Positions 60,940 to 64,000 of a stretch of 64,000 nucleotides of DNA are shown here, one piece after another. Position 1 is the stretch's first letter, and each line of letters starts with the position of its first letter. The notes below the pieces were generated by a model. It was not told the DNA's origin. It did no database searches and saw only the letters and a program-made list of their open reading frames with translations. The position numbers and the translations under genes are program-made. The stretch covers positions 1,116,001-1,180,000 of the forward strand of contig JADKCY010000003.1 in NCBI GenBank assembly GCA_016718605.1, in the 5' to 3' direction. This stretch comes from Lysobacterales bacterium. Lineage in GTDB: Bacteria; Pseudomonadota; Gammaproteobacteria; Xanthomonadales; Xanthomonadaceae.

Positions 60940-63153
60940 TCACTCGCGCAAACACCTTGCAAAAAAGTCCTCAGTCAGCCGGTAGCGATGCAGGGCGTCT
61001 TTCTTCTGCAGTCCGTGCTTTGCGCCGGGGTAGGTCATCAGTTCGAAGGCGTGGCCGCGTTGCTGCAGGGCGGACATCAGACGGGTGCTGTTGGAGAACA
61101 GCACGTTGTCATCGGCCATGCCGTGCAGCAGGAGGAGCGGCTTGGTCAATCCATCCAGATGGGTGAACACCGAGGCCCGGCGGTAGCCTTCGGGATTGCT
61201 TTTCGGCAGGCCCATGTAGCGTTCGGTGTAGTGGGTGTCGTACAGCGCCCAGTCGGTGACCGGCGCACCGGCGGCGGCACAGGCATAGTCGTCGCCATTT
61301 CTCGCCAGCAACATCAGGCTCATGTAGCCGCCATTCGACCAGCCGTAGACGCCGATACGCTCGGCGTCTACCCACGGCTGCGCACGCAGGAAGGCGATCC
61401 CCGCGTGCTGGTCTTCCACTTCCACCGTGCCCTGTCGGCCATACAGCGCACCGCCAAAGGCCGCGCCGCGTCGTGGCGTGCCGCGGTTGTCGAGCGAGAA
61501 CACCACGTAGCCCTGCTGGGCGAGGTATTGGTTGAAGTCGGGTGCCCACACCCGTTTGACGGTCTGCGCGGCGGGGCCGCCATACACCAGCACGATCACG
61601 GGATAGCGCTTGGTGGGATCGAAGTCGGCGGGTTTCAGCACGCTGTAATGCAGGGCGGTGACGCCATCCGCAGCTTTCAGGCTGCCGAATTCGATGGGGC
61701 GATGCGCCGCACGAAAGGCCGCGTAAGGATGCGTGGGATCGTCGAGATCGTTCTGCAACAGCACGGCGAGGCGCTCGCCATTGACCCGATACAGTTCCAG
61801 TTGCGGCGGCGTCTGCGGATTCGACCAGGCATCGACGTAGATGCTGGCATTGTCGGCAAAACGCACGTCATGCCAGCCGGCGGGCTGGGTCAAGCGGCGC
61901 GGATCGCCACCCGCCAGCGATACCGCGTAGGCGTGTCGTTCCAGCGCAGAATCACGCGTCGCGCTGAAGTACACGGCACCCGCGTCCTCATCGACGCCGA
62001 GCAAGTCTTCAACCATCCACTCGCCTGCGGTCAGCGCGGTCAGACCCGGCTGATCAAAGCGCCCCAGATACAGATGCGCAAAGCCGCTGCGCTCCGAGGT
62101 CCACAAGAAGCGCTGCCCATCGGCGAAGACGTGCAGGTTGTTGTGCAAGGGCACCCAGGTCGCGCTGGTTTCGCTGAGCACGGTTTCCGACGTCAAGCTG
62201 CCTAGATCAGTACGGCGAAGATCCAGCCGCTGCTGGTCGCGCGACTGGATCTGAAAGCTCAGCGTGTCAGCGTCGATCCAGTCCACGCGAGCCAGATAGA
62301 TGTCGGTCTCGGTGCCGAGATCGATGGATTTATGCGCCTTGGCCTGTGGCGAGACCACATGCAACCCGACCCGCACATTCGGCTCGCCGGCCGCCGGATA
62401 CCGCTGCGCGATCACGGCCGTGCGGTCAGCATAGATCTCGAAGCGCTCGCGCACTGGCACGGGTGATTCATCAATCCGCGCATAGGCTATCGCGCTGTCG
62501 TCCGGCGCCCACCAATAGCCGGTGTGACGGTCCATTTCCTCATCGGCGACGAACTCCGCCACACCATTGCCGACGGTGTCACTGCCATCCTCGGTCAGCG
62601 CCGTCTGCTCGCCGGTGGTGAGATCGATCACCCACAGATTGCGATCCCGCACAAAACTGACGAAGCCACCTTTCGGCGACACCTTCGGATCGGTGGCGAA
62701 GCCTTCGCCATGGGTCAGTTGACGCACCGCGTCTGAGGGCTCGGCCTCGATGTCGTAGAGATACAACTCGCCACCCAGCGGGAACAGCAAACGCCGTCCA
62801 TCCGGTGCCCAGTGGTACTCGACAATGCCCGACATCGCCGCGATGCGCTGACGCTCGCGACGCGCCTTTTCCTCGTCTGACAGCACTTCATCGGGCAACA
62901 GGCGTTTGGAGTCCACCAACAATCGCGTTTGACCGGACTCGACGTGGAATTCCCACAGGTCCATCTGGTAGCGATCGTCATCGCGTCCACGCAGAAAGGT
63001 CACCCGCCGCCCATCCGGCGCGATCTTCGGCTGCATCAGGGACGGACCAGACAGGGCTTGATCGCCGGTCAGCGCTTCTAGCGGCAGACCACCAGGCGTG
63101 GCGGCAAATACGTTGGACATCATCAGACAAATCACCAGAGCAAAGCGGGACAT
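60940..63153 (-). CDS. dipeptidyl-peptidase IV-like S9 family serine peptidase
   Basis: The 737-residue protein has a short signal peptide (MSRFALVICLMMSNVFA-A). A beta-propeller fills about residues 40-490 (IAPDGRRVTFLRGRDDDR, WAPDGRRLLFPLG, GYWWAPDDSAIAYARIDE, EIYADRTAVIAQRYPAAG). The C-terminal alpha/beta-hydrolase has YPVIVLVYGGP, the nucleophile in GVYGWSNGGYMSLM (usually GWSYGG), the Asp in GMADDNVLF and the His in GAKHGL, so the triad is complete. DPP4-type enzymes cut Xaa-Pro (or Xaa-Ala) dipeptides from N-termini in the periplasm. The Asn in the nucleophile elbow is unusual but acceptable. It stands alone between the TA operon and the divergent gene at 63270. Confidence 0.93.
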   Translation of the reverse strand: MSRFALVICLMMSNVFAATPGGLPLEALTGDQALSGPSLMQPKIAPDGRRVTFLRGRDDDRYQMDLWEFHVESGQTRLLVDSKRLLPDEVLSDEEKARRERQRIAAMSGIVEYHWAPDGRRLLFPLGGELYLYDIEAEPSDAVRQLTHGEGFATDPKVSPKGGFVSFVRDRNLWVIDLTTGEQTALTEDGSDTVGNGVAEFVADEEMDRHTGYWWAPDDSAIAYARIDESPVPVRERFEIYADRTAVIAQRYPAAGEPNVRVGLHVVSPQAKAHKSIDLGTETDIYLARVDWIDADTLSFQIQSRDQQRLDLRRTDLGSLTSETVLSETSATWVPLHNNLHVFADGQRFLWTSERSGFAHLYLGRFDQPGLTALTAGEWMVEDLLGVDEDAGAVYFSATRDSALERHAYAVSLAGGDPRRLTQPAGWHDVRFADNASIYVDAWSNPQTPPQLELYRVNGERLAVLLQNDLDDPTHPYAAFRAAHRPIEFGSLKAADGVTALHYSVLKPADFDPTKRYPVIVLVYGGPAAQTVKRVWAPDFNQYLAQQGYVVFSLDNRGTPRRGAAFGGALYGRQGTVEVEDQHAGIAFLRAQPWVDAERIGVYGWSNGGYMSLMLLARNGDDYACAAAGAPVTDWALYDTHYTERYMGLPKSNPEGYRRASVFTHLDGLTKPLLLLHGMADDNVLFSNSTRLMSALQQRGHAFELMTYPGAKHGLQKKDALHRYRLTEDFFARCLRE

Positions 63154-63269
63154 GGAAGGCTTCCGTAGCGAGCAGCCTCGCTATGGTGCCGCAGAAGCCC
63201 GCCGCCAGCGACTGGCGGGAGTCCACGGCGTCTCGGGTTATATCCACTACGCCATCCCGGAGTTCCCCC

Positions 63270-64000
63270 ATGTTCCGCCGTTGCCGCCTGGCCTTTCTGT
63301 CTTTTCTCGCTGCCCTATGGGTGTCACCCACACAGGCGGTCACCCTGCGGTATCAGGGCGAACTGCTGGATCGTGGGCTGCCCGCCAATGGCCACTACGA
63401 TCTTCAACTCACCGCTTTTGTTGACGCTGACGCCGCAGCGCCTGAGTGAGCCGGTGGTCTACGAAAACGTGTTGGTCGAGGACGGCCTGTTCGTGCTCGA
63501 ACCCGATTTCGGCAACCACCTGGTGGGCATCGACGATGCATGGATCGCGTTGGGTGTTCGTGATGGCGACAGCACGGCGGTTTTTTCGCGCTTGCCCGAC
63601 CGACAGAAAGCCAGTCTCGCAGGGTCTGCCGGGCAGTGCTGGAGCACCAGTGGCGACAGTGGCATCAACCCCACTCTCAACTACCTTGGCACTAACGATG
63701 GTGCTGCATTGGTGCTGCGTTCGACCGACGGTGTCGGCATCAACACGAGCGCACCACGCGATGCGTTGACGGTGCGCGGTCCGGACGACTTCGACAACGG
63801 CCCGACCCTGCATTTTGCAGGCGAAGTCGCCGATCAAGTGGAGTCCGGACGTATCCGTTTTGTCGAAACCGCTACCACCAATACCGCACGCGGCGGCTAC
63901 ATCCGATTTGATGGCCAAAGCAATCGACTCGCCCTCGGTGGACATTCGGCAACGTCCAATTCGGCAGCCGACGACAGTGATCATCTGATCATTCTGCGCG
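63270..64000 (+). CDS. secreted surface/tail-fibre-like protein, apparently frameshifted, C-terminus outside window
   Basis: The ATG at 63270 follows GGAG and opens a signal peptide (MFRRCRLAFLSFLAALWVSP, cleavage at TQA-V), then VTLRYQGELLDRGLPANG and YDLQLTAFVDADAAAP, where a TGA stops the frame at 63449. Shifting by one base at about 63440 gives a frame that joins smoothly: LSEPVVYENVLVEDGLFVLE, DAWIALGVRDGDSTAVFSRL, then LNYLGTNDGAALVLRSTDGV and beyond, open to the window end. The N-terminal part with YQG.L...G.P.NG.YDLQ is known from many Xanthomonadales exported proteins that end in an intramolecular chaperone-type domain. I infer one gene with a one-base insertion (or two-base deletion), either real or a sequencing error. 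Confidence 0.65.

Overview
The window looks like a chromosomal segment of a GC-rich gammaproteobacterium, most likely of the Lysobacterales/Xanthomonadales type. This rests on gene content, not on any marker gene: a divergently transcribed ald/lrp pair, long-form QueF, CydABX with an accessory protein, secreted proteins ending in [IL]FxxGFE, a DPP4-like S9 peptidase, and an exported multidomain surface protein with an IPTL-like membrane segment. No rRNA, tRNA, CRISPR array, IS element or prophage module was seen. The phage-like collar proteins at the left edge are of the stand-alone microcystin-dependent type.

Layout. 1-7.8 kb: two tandem tail-collar proteins and a giant cadherin/Ig/beta-helix surface protein whose first part is in another reading frame. 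8.1-13.1 kb: a Kef-type antiporter and a rhomboid protease, then (minus strand) a deacetylase/acyltransferase/methyltransferase set probably acting on cell-envelope glycolipids. 13.2-19.4 kb: a secreted SH3-like protein, a BlaR1/BlaI-type sensor-repressor pair with a paired operator, a DUF2238 membrane protein and pyruvate kinase. 19.5-34.5 kb: amidohydrolase with propeller, QueF, a miniature flagellar-rod-like protein, Ogt plus an Ada-AlkA fusion, a GAF-GGDEF-EAL protein, DinG, a YchJ-like protein, and a DUF2237/RsmC/RsuA operon.

35.0-43.2 kb is the most coherent block: 1-Cys peroxiredoxin, TauE-family exporter, Blh/ETHE1-type persulfide dioxygenase, a sigma-54 activator with the three-cysteine signature of the sulfane-sulfur sensor FisR, and divergently from it cydA-cydB, a NifX-fold protein with a Cys/His tail, cydX and a degenerate MBL protein. 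I read this as a reactive-sulfur response island coupled to a sulfide-tolerant terminal oxidase.

43.2-64 kb: a di-heme c-type cytochrome, two tandem delta-60-repeat secreted proteins, a membrane ankyrin protein overlapping ycgL, two more secreted proteins with the same C-terminal motif, the ald/lrp pair, a Tat-exported PhoX-like protein, a RES/Xre toxin-antitoxin pair, a DPP4-like peptidase and a truncated, apparently frameshifted secreted protein at the right edge. Many long open frames on the opposite strand of these genes are coding-strand shadows and are not annotated.
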